Shown here one piece after another: positions 27,168-35,897 of a stretch of DNA of 64,000 nucleotides (positions are counted from its first letter, which is position 1; each line of letters opens with the position of its first letter). The notes below the pieces were generated by a model. That model did no database searches. It was not told where the DNA came from and saw nothing but the letters and a program-made list of their open reading frames with translations. Made by a program: the position numbers and the translations under genes. The stretch is from assembly GCA_965249925.1 (NCBI GenBank), contig OZ252260.1, positions 6,696,001-6,760,000 of the forward strand, given 5' to 3'. The stretch comes from Hoeflea_A sp965249925. Its GTDB lineage: Bacteria; Pseudomonadota; Alphaproteobacteria; Rhizobiales; Rhizobiaceae.

Positions 27168-27197
27168 TCCCGAAAACTGCAACGGACAAACGCTGCT

Positions 27198-27422
27198 CTA
27201 ATGGTCGTCCAAATCGATTTCCAGGATCGCCATCGAAAAGTTGAATGACAGATCACCGTCTTCATCGTCGCGAAACAGGACGCCGAGAAACTCGTCCCCG
27301 ATATAGACTTCAGCCGAATCATCCTTACGCGGGCGTGCGCGCACCTCCATTTTCGGATTGAAGGTTTGTTTAAAATAGGCGTCCAGTTTTCGCAGTTCGT
27401 CCCGCTTCAAGGCGCTCTCCAC
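27198..27422 (-). CDS. DUF3126 family protein
   Basis: A 74-residue acidic protein matching the small DUF3126 family of alphaproteobacteria: RDELRKLDAYFKQTFNPKM at the N-terminus, then VYIGDEFLGVLFRDDEDGDLSF. Function is unknown. It lies downstream of cysE on the same strand, a placement that recurs in Rhizobiales, though a 125-base gap with an opposite-strand terminator separates the two. Confidence 0.85.
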   Translation of the reverse strand: MESALKRDELRKLDAYFKQTFNPKMEVRARPRKDDSAEVYIGDEFLGVLFRDDEDGDLSFNFSMAILEIDLDDH

Positions 27423-27459
27423 TTATGTCCTGATTGGCCGGCTTCTCGCACGGCAGTCT

Positions 27460-27522
27460 CCGGGATGTAAAGCCCCCGAGTCGCATGTATTATCGGACTG
27501 GGGCGTCCATCCCGGTTTTTTT
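27460..27522 (+). terminator. orphan two-tier intrinsic terminator, plus strand
   Basis: The outer stem is CCGGGATG (27460-27467) with CATCCCGG (27508-27515). The inner stem pairs GCCCCCGAGTC (27472-27482) with GGACTGGGGC (27495-27504), with small bulges. Seven T residues follow at 27516-27522. Both neighbouring genes (cysE and DUF3126) are on the minus strand, so no adjacent plus-strand gene uses it; the nearest plus-strand gene ends 293 bases before. It may stop antisense transcription or end a small RNA. Confidence 0.7.
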
Positions 27523-27547
27523 GCCCACGGTAGGGACGGCCGCTGGA

Positions 27548-28366
27548 TTATTCTTCGGCCAAAATCTGGTCCATCGAACGTGCCGGTTCCTTGCATCCGG
27601 CCTTGCCGACGACGCGCGCCGGAACACCGGCCACGGTGGTTTCGGCGGGAACGGGCTTCAGCACGACGGAACCCGATGCAATGCGCGAGCAGCAGCCGAT
27701 CTCCAGATTACCGAGTATCTTGGCACCGGCACCGATCAGCACGCCGTGGCGCACCTTAGGATGACGGTCCCCCGGCTCCTTACCGGTTCCGCCGAGCGTC
27801 ACGCCGTGGAGGATCGAAACATCGTCTTCGATAATCGCAGTACCGCCGACCACCAGACCGGTGGCGTGGTCCAGAAAAATGCCCTTGCCCATTCTGGCAC
27901 CCGGGTGAATATCTGTCTGGAACACCTCTGAAGAGCGACTTTGCAGATAGAGCGCGTAGTCGCGCCGCCCCTGCTCCCAAAGCCAGTGCGCTAGCCGGTG
28001 TGCCTGAATTGCATGAAAGCCTTTGAAATACAGCACTGGTTCAATGAACCGATCACAGGCCGGATCGCGGTCGTAAACGGCCTGGACATCGACCCGCAGC
28101 ACCGTTCCCCATTCCGGCCAGTCCTGCAGCATTTCCTCGAATGTCTGCCGCAGCAGATTGGTCGGCATGTCCGGATGATCGAGCCGCTCGCAGACACGGT
28201 GGATCACCGCATCCTCCAACGTGCGAAAGTTGAGGATGGTCGAGAAATGGTATGTCGCCAACACCGGATCATGGTCGACCGCCTGCTGGGCTTCGCTGCG
28301 AATGGCATCCCAGATGGGATCCATCGACTTTACCTGTTCCGATTTAAGGACTTTATCCGCAACCAT
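27548..28366 (-). CDS. cysE: serine O-acetyltransferase
   Basis: A 272-residue enzyme making O-acetyl-L-serine from serine and acetyl-CoA, the first step of cysteine synthesis. The N-terminal helical SATase domain (DPIWDAIRSEAQQAVDHDP) is followed by the left-handed beta-helix with HPGARMGKGIFLDHATG and HGVTLGGTGK, which carry the catalytic Asp/His residues of the family. The ATG at 28366 has GGAGG 6 bases upstream; the ATG six bases earlier is too close, and the frame to 28417 has no support. It is a single gene, followed by DUF3126. Confidence 0.95.
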   Translation of the reverse strand: MVADKVLKSEQVKSMDPIWDAIRSEAQQAVDHDPVLATYHFSTILNFRTLEDAVIHRVCERLDHPDMPTNLLRQTFEEMLQDWPEWGTVLRVDVQAVYDRDPACDRFIEPVLYFKGFHAIQAHRLAHWLWEQGRRDYALYLQSRSSEVFQTDIHPGARMGKGIFLDHATGLVVGGTAIIEDDVSILHGVTLGGTGKEPGDRHPKVRHGVLIGAGAKILGNLEIGCCSRIASGSVVLKPVPAETTVAGVPARVVGKAGCKEPARSMDQILAEE

Positions 28367-28502
28367 TTTCATCCTCCGAAAAAGGGCCGGTTGACGTTGC
28401 CGCCGCGATAGGCTCAATCCACAGCATAACCATACCGCTTAAAGCAGCGACGATGTGTAAAAATAAGCCTGATGCGGCGAAATTCAATTGGAATGTTTGC
28501 AG

Positions 28503-29306
28503 ATGAGATCACAACGTGCCTTCGCCGATGGTGCTATCGACGCCACAACCCTGGACCATAAGGGTTATCTGACCATTGAAGCTGCGGATCGAAAAAACGC
28601 CATAAACTATCGGATGTGGCGGGAAATTCCGCTGGCTGTCGACTGGTTGTGCGGCCACGCGGACCTACGCTGCATCGTTCTGCGTGGTGGCGGCGAACAG
28701 GATTTTTCAGCCGGAGCCGATATCACCGAGTTCGACACGTTGCGCGGTGATCCGGTCACCGCCCGGGATTACGAACACGCCAATGCCGCTGCCTTTCGAT
28801 CGATCCGTCTGTGCCCGGTACCGGTCATCGCGATGATCCGCGGGGTCTGTTTCGGCGGTGCGTTCGGGCTTGCCGCAGCCGCGGACCTGCGCATTGCCAG
28901 CCACGACTCGCAGTTTTCGGTTCCGGCTGGCCGTCTGGGACTCGCCTACCCGGTCGAGGCGATGGCCGATATCGTTGAGGCGCTCGGCCAATCCATGGCG
29001 CGGATGATGCTCTATACGGCGCGCCAGATTAACGCCAAGGAGGCCTTGGCGACGGGACTGTTGCTGGCTGTTTTCCACGCCTCCGACCTCGCCGACGAAG
29101 CAGAGCGACTGGCCGATGAAATCTGCGGCAATGCTCCTCTGTCAAACCGCGCGTCGAAAGCTGCGATCCGCGCGACGTTGACGGGCGGCACGGCGGAAAG
29201 GCTGCAGGCGCATGAACTGGCCGAGGCAACCTTTTCAAGCGCCGACTACAGGGAGGGACGCCAAGCGTTCGGCGAGAAACGACAGCCGGTGTTTTCCGGT
29301 GCCTAA
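28503..29306 (+). CDS. enoyl-CoA hydratase/isomerase family protein
   Basis: A 267-residue crotonase-fold protein. The oxyanion-hole segments are FSAGADITEFDTLR near 70 and RGVCFGGAFGLAAAADLRIAS near 115. The first catalytic-type Glu of true hydratases is replaced (GGAFGLA instead of GGGxELA), so simple enoyl-CoA hydration is doubtful and an isomerase or hydrolase activity is possible. The ATG at 28503 was chosen, since the frame upstream begins only at a TTG. It converges with the hydrolase pair, with 7 bases between stops. Confidence 0.82.
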   Translation: MRSQRAFADGAIDATTLDHKGYLTIEAADRKNAINYRMWREIPLAVDWLCGHADLRCIVLRGGGEQDFSAGADITEFDTLRGDPVTARDYEHANAAAFRSIRLCPVPVIAMIRGVCFGGAFGLAAAADLRIASHDSQFSVPAGRLGLAYPVEAMADIVEALGQSMARMMLYTARQINAKEALATGLLLAVFHASDLADEAERLADEICGNAPLSNRASKAAIRATLTGGTAERLQAHELAEATFSSADYREGRQAFGEKRQPVFSGA

Positions 29307-29313
29307 CGTGTGA

Positions 29314-30225
29314 TCAACGATCGTTTTCGCGCCGTCCGAACTCGTCGTCAAGAAACGCCAGGATCGCCGCCTGGAACGCGTCGTTGCGGTCACCAGCCAC
29401 CATATGGCCAGCGCCCGACACGTCGGCCAGCCGGGCGTGCGGGACAAGGGCCTGGAATGCCTGTGCGTGATCCTGCGACACCAGTTCCGATTGCCGGCCA
29501 TGGACCAGCAGTGTCGGGACGGTCAACGCCCGCGCCGCATCCATGCGAAATTCCTCGGAAGCCACGCGGCCGGAATAGACCGGATACGGCCCATTCAGAA
29601 AGGCGGGATCCCAGTGCCAGCGGAATCGCCCGTCATCGCCAAGCCGCAGATTCTTCGCCAAACCATCCAGCGATTTCGGACGGCTTCGGTTGGGTAGATA
29701 GGCCGTAATCACATCTGCCGCCTCTTCCAGCGTGGCAAAGCCGTCCTGCATGCGATCCGACATGAAGCCGAGAATACGTTCGACGCCATCACGCTTCATG
29801 CGCGGTGTCACATCGACCAAAATCACCGCGTCAAACAACGCCTGATCGGCTTCATATTGTGCGATGAGGGCTGAGATACCGCCTAGGGAAGCCCCCACAA
29901 CAACAGGCTTGCGGCCGAATTGTTGGGAAACGGCCGTACCGACCCGCGCGACATCGTCGGCGAAGTCCCCGAAGGCATACTGCTTGCCGGCAATCCAGTC
30001 ACTCTCCCCGTGACCGCGCATATCGACCGTGATGCTGGTCCAGCCGGCACTTTGAACCGCCTGTGCACTGGCATCCCAGGCATAACGGGTCTGTCCTCCA
30101 CCATGAAAGAACAGCACCGGTGGTCCGTCGCTTTCAAAAACGGTCGCAGCGAGCTGGTTGTCGTGGGCACCCGTAAAGACGCTGGCAACACCGGCCTGAG
30201 ACCCGTTTGGCGACAATTCGTTCAT
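29314..30225 (-). CDS. alpha/beta hydrolase, copy 1 of a tandem pair
   Basis: A 303-residue alpha/beta-hydrolase fold protein. The oxyanion motif is HGGGQ (41-45), the nucleophile is S113 in GASLGG, and the late histidine is in GAGHMVAGD. Sequence resembles small esterases and haloperoxidase-like hydrolases. Its start overlaps the stop of a second hydrolase gene by 4 bases, so both are made together. No substrate is suggested by the neighbourhood (enoyl-CoA hydratase-like gene convergent). Confidence 0.85.
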   Translation of the reverse strand: MNELSPNGSQAGVASVFTGAHDNQLAATVFESDGPPVLFFHGGGQTRYAWDASAQAVQSAGWTSITVDMRGHGESDWIAGKQYAFGDFADDVARVGTAVSQQFGRKPVVVGASLGGISALIAQYEADQALFDAVILVDVTPRMKRDGVERILGFMSDRMQDGFATLEEAADVITAYLPNRSRPKSLDGLAKNLRLGDDGRFRWHWDPAFLNGPYPVYSGRVASEEFRMDAARALTVPTLLVHGRQSELVSQDHAQAFQALVPHARLADVSGAGHMVAGDRNDAFQAAILAFLDDEFGRRENDR

Positions 30226-31007
30226 GCACCCAATCCCTCTTCAAAGAAAGCAAGAACACCCGCCTTGAAATGTCGGTCTCCAACGGTTCTCTGATGATCC
30301 CGGTTTTGGATATGCAGCGCACGTCCGTTCGGCAACAGATCGGCCAGCGCATCGGGCGAACCGGCGATGTCGTCTTTGGTTCCGACAGCAACCAACGCCG
30401 GCATGACCAGCGTTTTCAGGTCTTGCGGATCGACCACAGTGCGCGACGACTGAATACATGCGGCCAGCGCCTGCCTATCGGATTTGGTTTGGTCGGCAAA
30501 AGCCCGGAACATACGGCCTCGTTCATCGATGACGTCCGCCAAGGTCGGTGCCAACAGTGCCCTGGCGATGACATCCCAGTCTCCAACCCCGTTGACCATT
30601 CCGGCCCCCAGACCGCCGAAGACAACAGCGGTGGCCCTGGCCCTTTGTTGCAGCGCAAAGTACGCGCACAGCCGAGCGCCCATCGAGTATCCGATCACAA
30701 AAGCCCGATCCACGCCAAGATGGTCGAGCAGCGACGTCGCATCACTTGCCATGAGTGGCGGCGTGTAAAGCGCCGGTTCATGCGGTTTGTCACTTTCGCC
30801 ATGACCTCGGTTGTCGAGCGCGATGACGCGGTATCCGTGCTCGGTCAGTGTCTGAACCCAGCCCGGGTAAACCCAGTTGATATGGGCGGTCGATGCAAAC
30901 CCATGGATCAGTAGCACGGGAATGCCATCGCGTGGACCGACGTCGAAAAAAGCGATATTCAACCCCTGATTTGATATAACCGACATCGGTACAGGGTCGA
31001 TGTTCAT
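30222..31007 (-). CDS. alpha/beta hydrolase, copy 2 of a tandem pair
   Basis: A 261-residue alpha/beta-hydrolase. It has LIHGFAST as the oxyanion loop, S108 in GYSMGAR as nucleophile and a late DHQRTVGD histidine. It is only distantly similar to the downstream copy, with which it overlaps by 4 bases. ALDNRGHGESDKP is the typical strand-4 segment. Function could be esterase, lactonase or C-C hydrolase; the sequence does not decide. Upstream lies the long intergenic region with several palindromes. Confidence 0.85.
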   Translation of the reverse strand: MNIDPVPMSVISNQGLNIAFFDVGPRDGIPVLLIHGFASTAHINWVYPGWVQTLTEHGYRVIALDNRGHGESDKPHEPALYTPPLMASDATSLLDHLGVDRAFVIGYSMGARLCAYFALQQRARATAVVFGGLGAGMVNGVGDWDVIARALLAPTLADVIDERGRMFRAFADQTKSDRQALAACIQSSRTVVDPQDLKTLVMPALVAVGTKDDIAGSPDALADLLPNGRALHIQNRDHQRTVGDRHFKAGVLAFFEEGLGA

Positions 31008-31365
31008 GCCGAAGGATCCAAACTCTCGATTGTTGATAGATGAACAAATATCTGGTTAGGGCAAATAAGCGACAACCACAACCGCTTTCACGCGCCGCCG
31101 GCCGAGTCGCGACGGCAGCGTCGATAGCGTCAATTTGACACCTGTACCGGGGCTGATCGGCCCCTTATTACCTAGGGTTGTATCTAGTGGGGGTTTTCAG
31201 TATAATTTTGAGTGAAACAAATCTGGAACAAAACACCTCCAATACTGTTCAAATCCAATGCAACTGTGACAAATCACAGGTGAAATATTGTTTAAACAAT
31301 ATTGCCTGTACATATCCGATGACCGGGCATATATGTACCGAAAAAGCAATTGAGGGAGAGAATGA
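31008..31365. other. 358-base AT-rich intergenic region with nested palindromes
   Basis: This lies between the divergent hydrolase pair and the zinc-finger gene. The part from about 31190 to 31345 is strikingly AT-rich. It holds CTGTGA-CAAA-TCACAG at 31264-31279, a perfect 20-bp palindrome (AATATTGTTT and its complement) at 31284-31303, and GTACATAT (31308-31315) with ATATGTAC (31331-31338). It probably contains operators or a small mobile remnant. No gene was seen. Confidence 0.55.
31284..31303. promoter_or_regulatory. perfect 20-bp palindrome upstream of the zinc-finger gene
   Basis: The half-site AATATTGTTT is followed directly by its exact complement, centred 72 bases before the ATG at 31366. 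Flanking dyads at 31264-31279 and 31308-31338 make this a cluster of three inverted repeats. A regulator-binding site is the simplest reading; which regulator is unknown. Confidence 0.5.
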
Positions 31366-31611
31366 ATGGCCGGGCACACCGTCCCGCATTTCCAGAATGA
31401 CGCGGGCCACCCAATCATCAATGTTGGTGTCAAGAAATTCATGTGCGTCGGAGCCAACGCTCCGTTCGACCACCCGCACGAGTTTCTCGATATGGGTGAC
31501 GACAGCGAAATCGTTTGTCCCTATTGCTCAACGCTTTACCGGTACAGTCCAGCGCTTCAGGCATACGAGACGAATCCCGGCGGCTGTACATTCGAAGTCG
31601 AAAACACCTGA
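31366..31611 (+). CDS. zinc-finger domain protein (zf-CHCC, NDUFS6-like)
   Basis: An 81-residue protein with the zf-CHCC pattern: C27, then H36/H38 and C51-x2-C54 as likely zinc ligands (FMCVG, DHPHEF, CPYC). Proteins of this family are related to the 13-kDa complex I subunit NDUFS6 and are common in alphaproteobacteria, where they may help complex I assembly. GAGGGAGAG precedes the ATG at a good distance. It is a single gene with an unusually elaborate AT-rich upstream region. Confidence 0.88.
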   Translation: MAGHTVPHFQNDAGHPIINVGVKKFMCVGANAPFDHPHEFLDMGDDSEIVCPYCSTLYRYSPALQAYETNPGGCTFEVENT

Positions 31612-31713
31612 TCCGCGTCGCCGGCGGTACAGCCACAACGCCCGGTTGGTCGCGCTGCAGCACCAAGCCATACACCTAGGCATTGAAGTGCAACGGCACT
31701 TTTCGAGGCCGAC

Positions 31714-32889
31714 ATGACTGGTGCACAACCTTTAATTGCTGTCGTTGGCGCAGGCATTGGCGGATTGACCGCGGCAATCGCATTTGCGCGCAACGGTCAT
31801 CGTGTGGAGGTCGTCGAGCGTTCACCAGAGCTTCGGGATGTCGGAGCCGGGCTACAATTGTCCCCGAATGCTACCAACATCCTCAAAGAGCTGGGCCTTA
31901 GAGACCGCCTGGAAAACCGTTGGCGCGAGCCCCGCAGCCTCAATCTGATCTGCGGATCCACATTGCGGCCGCTGGCAGGCATTGCAGTTGGCGAAGCGGC
32001 TCGAAAACGCTGGGCCGGACCCTATGCCGTCATGCACCGAGCCGGATTGCAGCGTGTCCTGGCCGATGCTGCCGGAGCCTCACCCTTGTGCCGGCTGCAT
32101 CTTGGGGTCGAGATCGAAGCCCGGTCAGAGGCCGAGATTATCCGGCAGTTGTCGGAGATTGCCGGGCAGGAACCGGATCTCATCGTCATGGCCGACGGCG
32201 TCTGGTCGAAGCATCGCAGCATCGGTTCGGGCGCTCAGCCGGCCCGCTTTACCGGCTATATCGCCTGGCGCGCGATGGCTGACAAAAACGCCCTGCCCTT
32301 TGTTTCGGAAAACGAAGATCTGAACGCGTTTCTCGGACCGAAGACACATTTCGTGACGTATCCGCTGGGCGCCAGCCAATTGATGAATGCCGTCGCAATC
32401 ACGCCAGGCCAATTGGATAGTGCGGATTGGGACGCGGCGGGCGACGCCGAGGTTCTGAGTCGCCACTTCATCCGCTGGAACGGCCGGGTAGCTGAGACCC
32501 TTGCCGGTCTTGAGTGGCGGTACTGGCCATTGTTCGAGTCACCGAAAGACCAGTGGCGTTGCGGCCAGCGCATCGCATTGATCGGTGATGCGGCCCACGC
32601 AATGACGCCGTTTGCTGCACAGGGCGCAGCCATGGCCATCGAGGATGCGTTCGAACTGGCCACACAATACCGTCGGCTGAGCGGTGACGCGACTGAAACG
32701 ATTGCCGCCTATGAGAGGCTGAGACTCCCGCGACTTGCCCGCGTGCGCAGGCGCGGCGCGTTCAATCGGTTTGCCTATCACGCCGTCGGGCCGGTACGTC
32801 TGGGGCGAGATCTCGTGTTACGCAGCCGCAGTGCGGAATCGCTGGCCACAGACTTCGACTGGCTTTACGGATACCAGGCCGGTCAGTGA
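31714..32889 (+). CDS. FAD-dependent monooxygenase (salicylate hydroxylase-like)
   Basis: A 391-residue class A flavoprotein monooxygenase (PHBH fold). The FAD motifs are GAGIGG at 12-17, ADGVWSK (DG motif, about 160-166) and GDAAHAMTPFAAQG (291-304). Members hydroxylate aromatic acids with NAD(P)H and oxygen; the salicylate/3-hydroxybenzoate 6-hydroxylase branch is the nearest by pattern. It converges with the GST-hydrolase fusion gene of the aromatic island (27 bases between stops), so it may be functionally linked, although no shared operator is seen in front of it. Confidence 0.85.
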   Translation: MTGAQPLIAVVGAGIGGLTAAIAFARNGHRVEVVERSPELRDVGAGLQLSPNATNILKELGLRDRLENRWREPRSLNLICGSTLRPLAGIAVGEAARKRWAGPYAVMHRAGLQRVLADAAGASPLCRLHLGVEIEARSEAEIIRQLSEIAGQEPDLIVMADGVWSKHRSIGSGAQPARFTGYIAWRAMADKNALPFVSENEDLNAFLGPKTHFVTYPLGASQLMNAVAITPGQLDSADWDAAGDAEVLSRHFIRWNGRVAETLAGLEWRYWPLFESPKDQWRCGQRIALIGDAAHAMTPFAAQGAAMAIEDAFELATQYRRLSGDATETIAAYERLRLPRLARVRRRGAFNRFAYHAVGPVRLGRDLVLRSRSAESLATDFDWLYGYQAGQ

Positions 32890-32916
32890 CCGAAGCCAAG
32901 TCAACGTCGGTCCGCA

Positions 32917-34542
32917 TCACGCTGCCCTTTCCACCATGGCCGATAACGCCTGGAACAGGGGCGATCCCGGCCGACCGAACTCGCCGATGATCGAGAAATG
33001 GTCGTGGCCCGGGCACTCAAGTACCGACACATCGGCTCCCCACGCCTTACACAACGCTCCATAGGCGCTGGATTGAATTCTGAACGCATCGGATTCATCC
33101 GCACCAACGGCAATGACCGTCGGGAAGCCGGCGGGCAACGGCGCATGGATAGGGCTTGCCGCTCGTGCGCTTTCGCGATCCAGTTTTAGCCGTTCATTGA
33201 GTGAAAGGCCGAGCAATGGGATCAGATCGAACAGGCCGCTGACGCTTGTCAGGGAGGCAGGATACGGCCGACCGTTATCGCCGTTTGCAGCGGTAGCGGC
33301 CACCACAGCGGCGAGATGTCCACCGGCCGAATTGCCGGCGACATGCAGTCGTCGGGGATCTATACCCCAACCCGAACAATGCCGCGCAACATAGGCGAAG
33401 GCCGTTTGCGCATCGTCAATGATCTCCGCCATCCGAACGTCCGGCGCCAACCGATATTCGATCGGTATCCATGCGACACCCGCGGCTCGCCATGGCGATA
33501 CGGGAAACCGGCGGCTGTCCTTCGATCCGGCAGACCAGTAACCGCCATGAAAGAACAGGATTGCCGGTGTGTTTGTGCCGGCGGGAAAAACGTCCAGCCG
33601 CTGACGGTCCTGACCTCCGTACGCCACGTCAAGCAGCGCACCATCAAGCTGCGAAGCGGACTGGCTCTGCTGTGCATACCCCCGCTGAAGGACGTCGACT
33701 GCCGGCTGACCGGTATCGAGATCATATCCCTGAACATGCCGGTCGTCGGCCAACGCAGCAAGTTCGATGCACAGCTTGCGGCCGTGTTCCAGCAATCGGT
33801 CCCGGTAGTGGGGGCGGTAGTAATCAAGCACGGCGCCGATGCTGTTTCGGGCCTTAAGCCTGGCATACCATCGCGCCACTGCAGGTCGGCGGCCCCACAG
33901 GAAGGAGAGACTGAGCAAGTCCAGGCGTACCATGTACGGTGTATAGGCGACATCGGCGATGCTGTAGGAACCGCACAGCCATTCGCGATCCTCCAAAGCC
34001 ACCTCGAAATCGGCCAGCAGTGCGTCCATCCTGCGCAGAGCCGTGCGCAACGAAGGCGCGCCTGTGCCGTGGCACACAACGTCTTCGAGCCAGCGGGCGC
34101 TGTTGGCATTCATGAATTTGGGGATCGTCTTACGAAGCAATTCCGGATCATCGCCGCCGGCTGCCTCGACGATCTGGTGGCGATAGGCGATGCCGTAGGT
34201 CAGCACTGAAATGGCATGGTGAATCCCGTCGCTGCCCTCATCGAGCCGCTGCAACCAAAGACGCATTGCAGCCCGATCGCCCGGCGCTTCGGGGCGTAGC
34301 GTTGGACTGGGAAACGCATCCTCGAGATATTCCAGAATAACGTTGGATTCGACAACAACCGTGCCGTCATGAACAAGCGTCGGCACCACGGCCTTGGGGT
34401 TGAGCTTCAGGTAGTCGGGATCGAACTGATCCCCCTCGAGGGTCATCTCACGGCTTTCCCAGTCCAGTTGCTTTTCTTTGAGCGCCAGACGGATCTTGGC
34501 GGCACAGACCGATGAGTTGTGATGGTAGAGGGTAATGGTCAT
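32917..34542 (-). CDS. glutathione S-transferase / arylformamidase-like alpha/beta hydrolase fusion
   Basis: A 541-residue protein joining two enzyme families. Residues 1-80 are a GST thioredoxin-fold domain (LYHHNSSVCAAKIRLAL, NPKAVVPTLV, ESNVILEYLE) and about 90-240 the helical GST domain. Residues about 285-541 are an alpha/beta hydrolase of the kynurenine formamidase type: HGGYW at 332-336, nucleophile S405 in GNSAGGH, acid near D482 or D485, and H515 in GHDHF. The reading frame runs through with no stop or internal start signal between the parts. It is the last gene of the RidA-TRAP operon and overlaps the TRAP permease gene by 4 bases. A glutathione-dependent step plus amide or ester hydrolysis in the same pathway is possible. 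Confidence 0.85.
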   Translation of the reverse strand: MTITLYHHNSSVCAAKIRLALKEKQLDWESREMTLEGDQFDPDYLKLNPKAVVPTLVHDGTVVVESNVILEYLEDAFPSPTLRPEAPGDRAAMRLWLQRLDEGSDGIHHAISVLTYGIAYRHQIVEAAGGDDPELLRKTIPKFMNANSARWLEDVVCHGTGAPSLRTALRRMDALLADFEVALEDREWLCGSYSIADVAYTPYMVRLDLLSLSFLWGRRPAVARWYARLKARNSIGAVLDYYRPHYRDRLLEHGRKLCIELAALADDRHVQGYDLDTGQPAVDVLQRGYAQQSQSASQLDGALLDVAYGGQDRQRLDVFPAGTNTPAILFFHGGYWSAGSKDSRRFPVSPWRAAGVAWIPIEYRLAPDVRMAEIIDDAQTAFAYVARHCSGWGIDPRRLHVAGNSAGGHLAAVVAATAANGDNGRPYPASLTSVSGLFDLIPLLGLSLNERLKLDRESARAASPIHAPLPAGFPTVIAVGADESDAFRIQSSAYGALCKAWGADVSVLECPGHDHFSIIGEFGRPGSPLFQALSAMVERAA

Positions 34543-35861
34543 CGTCGGACATCCATCAGCGACGGCAGGTAGAGCGCGATATCCGGTATGGCGAGCATCA
34601 GCGCGAACAACAGCAAGCCGCAGGTCAGATAGGGCAAACCGGATGACGCTACCTCCCGCATGGTTGTGCCGGGAGGCGCCACGCCGAGCAGTACAAACAG
34701 GTTGAGACCAAAGGGCGGTGTGATGCCGCTCATCTCAAGCGACAGCAGCATGACGACGCCGAACCAGATCAGGTCGAAATCAAGTGCATTGGCAATCGGG
34801 AAAAACACCGGAATGGTCAACATCATGATGGATACCTGGTCCATGAACATTCCCATGAAGAGCAGGATCAGAAACATCACCACCATGATCATGACCGGCG
34901 CCAGGTCGAGGCCGTTGACGGCCTGAACCATGCCCGAGGTTGCTCCGGAAAAGGCCAGCAGCTGCGAGAAAGTCGAAGACGCGGTCACGATCAGCAGAAC
35001 CATGCAGCTGACCCTGAGCGTGCCCTTCAACGAGTCGAAGATCGCCCTGAAAGTCAGGCTTCGGAACCCAATGGCGACAAGCAGGACACCGAGCACGCCG
35101 AAGGCGGCAGATTCGGTGGGCGTGGCAATACCGAGCAAAATGAGACCGATCACCATAAAGATGATCACCGACATGGGCAGAAGGTGGGTGATGGTAACAC
35201 GAATCTTCAGCGCCAAAGCATGCGCTTCGCCGGAGTCGTCGGGCACGGAGTCCGGATTCAACCGGATCATCACAAAAACCAGCGCGGTGTAAAACGCTGC
35301 CAGGATGATGCCGGGCAGGATCCCGGCGATCAGCAGCCGTCCGATATCGATGCGAGCCAGACTTCCCAGCAGCACGGCCAAACCCGATGGCGGTATCAGG
35401 ATCGCCAGTCCGCCGACTCCGAGAATAGGACCCATCGACATGTGCTTCTTGTAACCGCGCTTGGTCATCTCGGGCACCAGCAGCGAGCCGAGCATGGCCG
35501 TATTGCCCATCGATGTGCCTGAAAGCGCGGCAAACACCGTACCGCCGGCGATCGTCAGGTAAGACAGTCGGCCGCGCATATTGCCCATCAGGATGTCGAT
35601 GGCGTCGAACACCCGCTTGGCAATGCCGGCGTGAAAGAAAAGCTCACCCATCAGCAGAAACAGCGGCACCGGCAGGAAGGCGAAATGCGTGACGGCCACG
35701 CTCGCATTGGCCATAACCTGCGACACGCCGGGAAACCCGGCGAGATAATACATGCCAACGAAACTGACCGCCAGAAAAGCGAATGCCACGGGCATGGACA
35801 GAAACATCAGCGCGATGATCGATCCGAGCGCCAGACCCCCGGAAACATACCACTCAGGCAT
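34539..35861 (-). CDS. TRAP transporter large permease subunit (DctM-type)
   Basis: A 440-residue inner-membrane protein with about 12 hydrophobic segments; TRAP-type DctM motifs include GGTVFAALSGTSMGNTAML (about 98-116) and FMGMFMDQVSIMMLTIP in the C-terminal half. It is the ion-coupled transport subunit of a sodium-dependent tripartite system, working with the small permease and the binding protein encoded just upstream. It overlaps the fusion gene downstream by 4 bases. The cargo is probably an organic acid used by the surrounding catabolic genes. Confidence 0.92.
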   Translation of the reverse strand: MPEWYVSGGLALGSIIALMFLSMPVAFAFLAVSFVGMYYLAGFPGVSQVMANASVAVTHFAFLPVPLFLLMGELFFHAGIAKRVFDAIDILMGNMRGRLSYLTIAGGTVFAALSGTSMGNTAMLGSLLVPEMTKRGYKKHMSMGPILGVGGLAILIPPSGLAVLLGSLARIDIGRLLIAGILPGIILAAFYTALVFVMIRLNPDSVPDDSGEAHALALKIRVTITHLLPMSVIIFMVIGLILLGIATPTESAAFGVLGVLLVAIGFRSLTFRAIFDSLKGTLRVSCMVLLIVTASSTFSQLLAFSGATSGMVQAVNGLDLAPVMIMVVMFLILLFMGMFMDQVSIMMLTIPVFFPIANALDFDLIWFGVVMLLSLEMSGITPPFGLNLFVLLGVAPPGTTMREVASSGLPYLTCGLLLFALMLAIPDIALYLPSLMDVRR

Positions 35862-35897
35862 GATCGCTCCCGGCAGCGTGAGAGCGGTTCAACCAAA

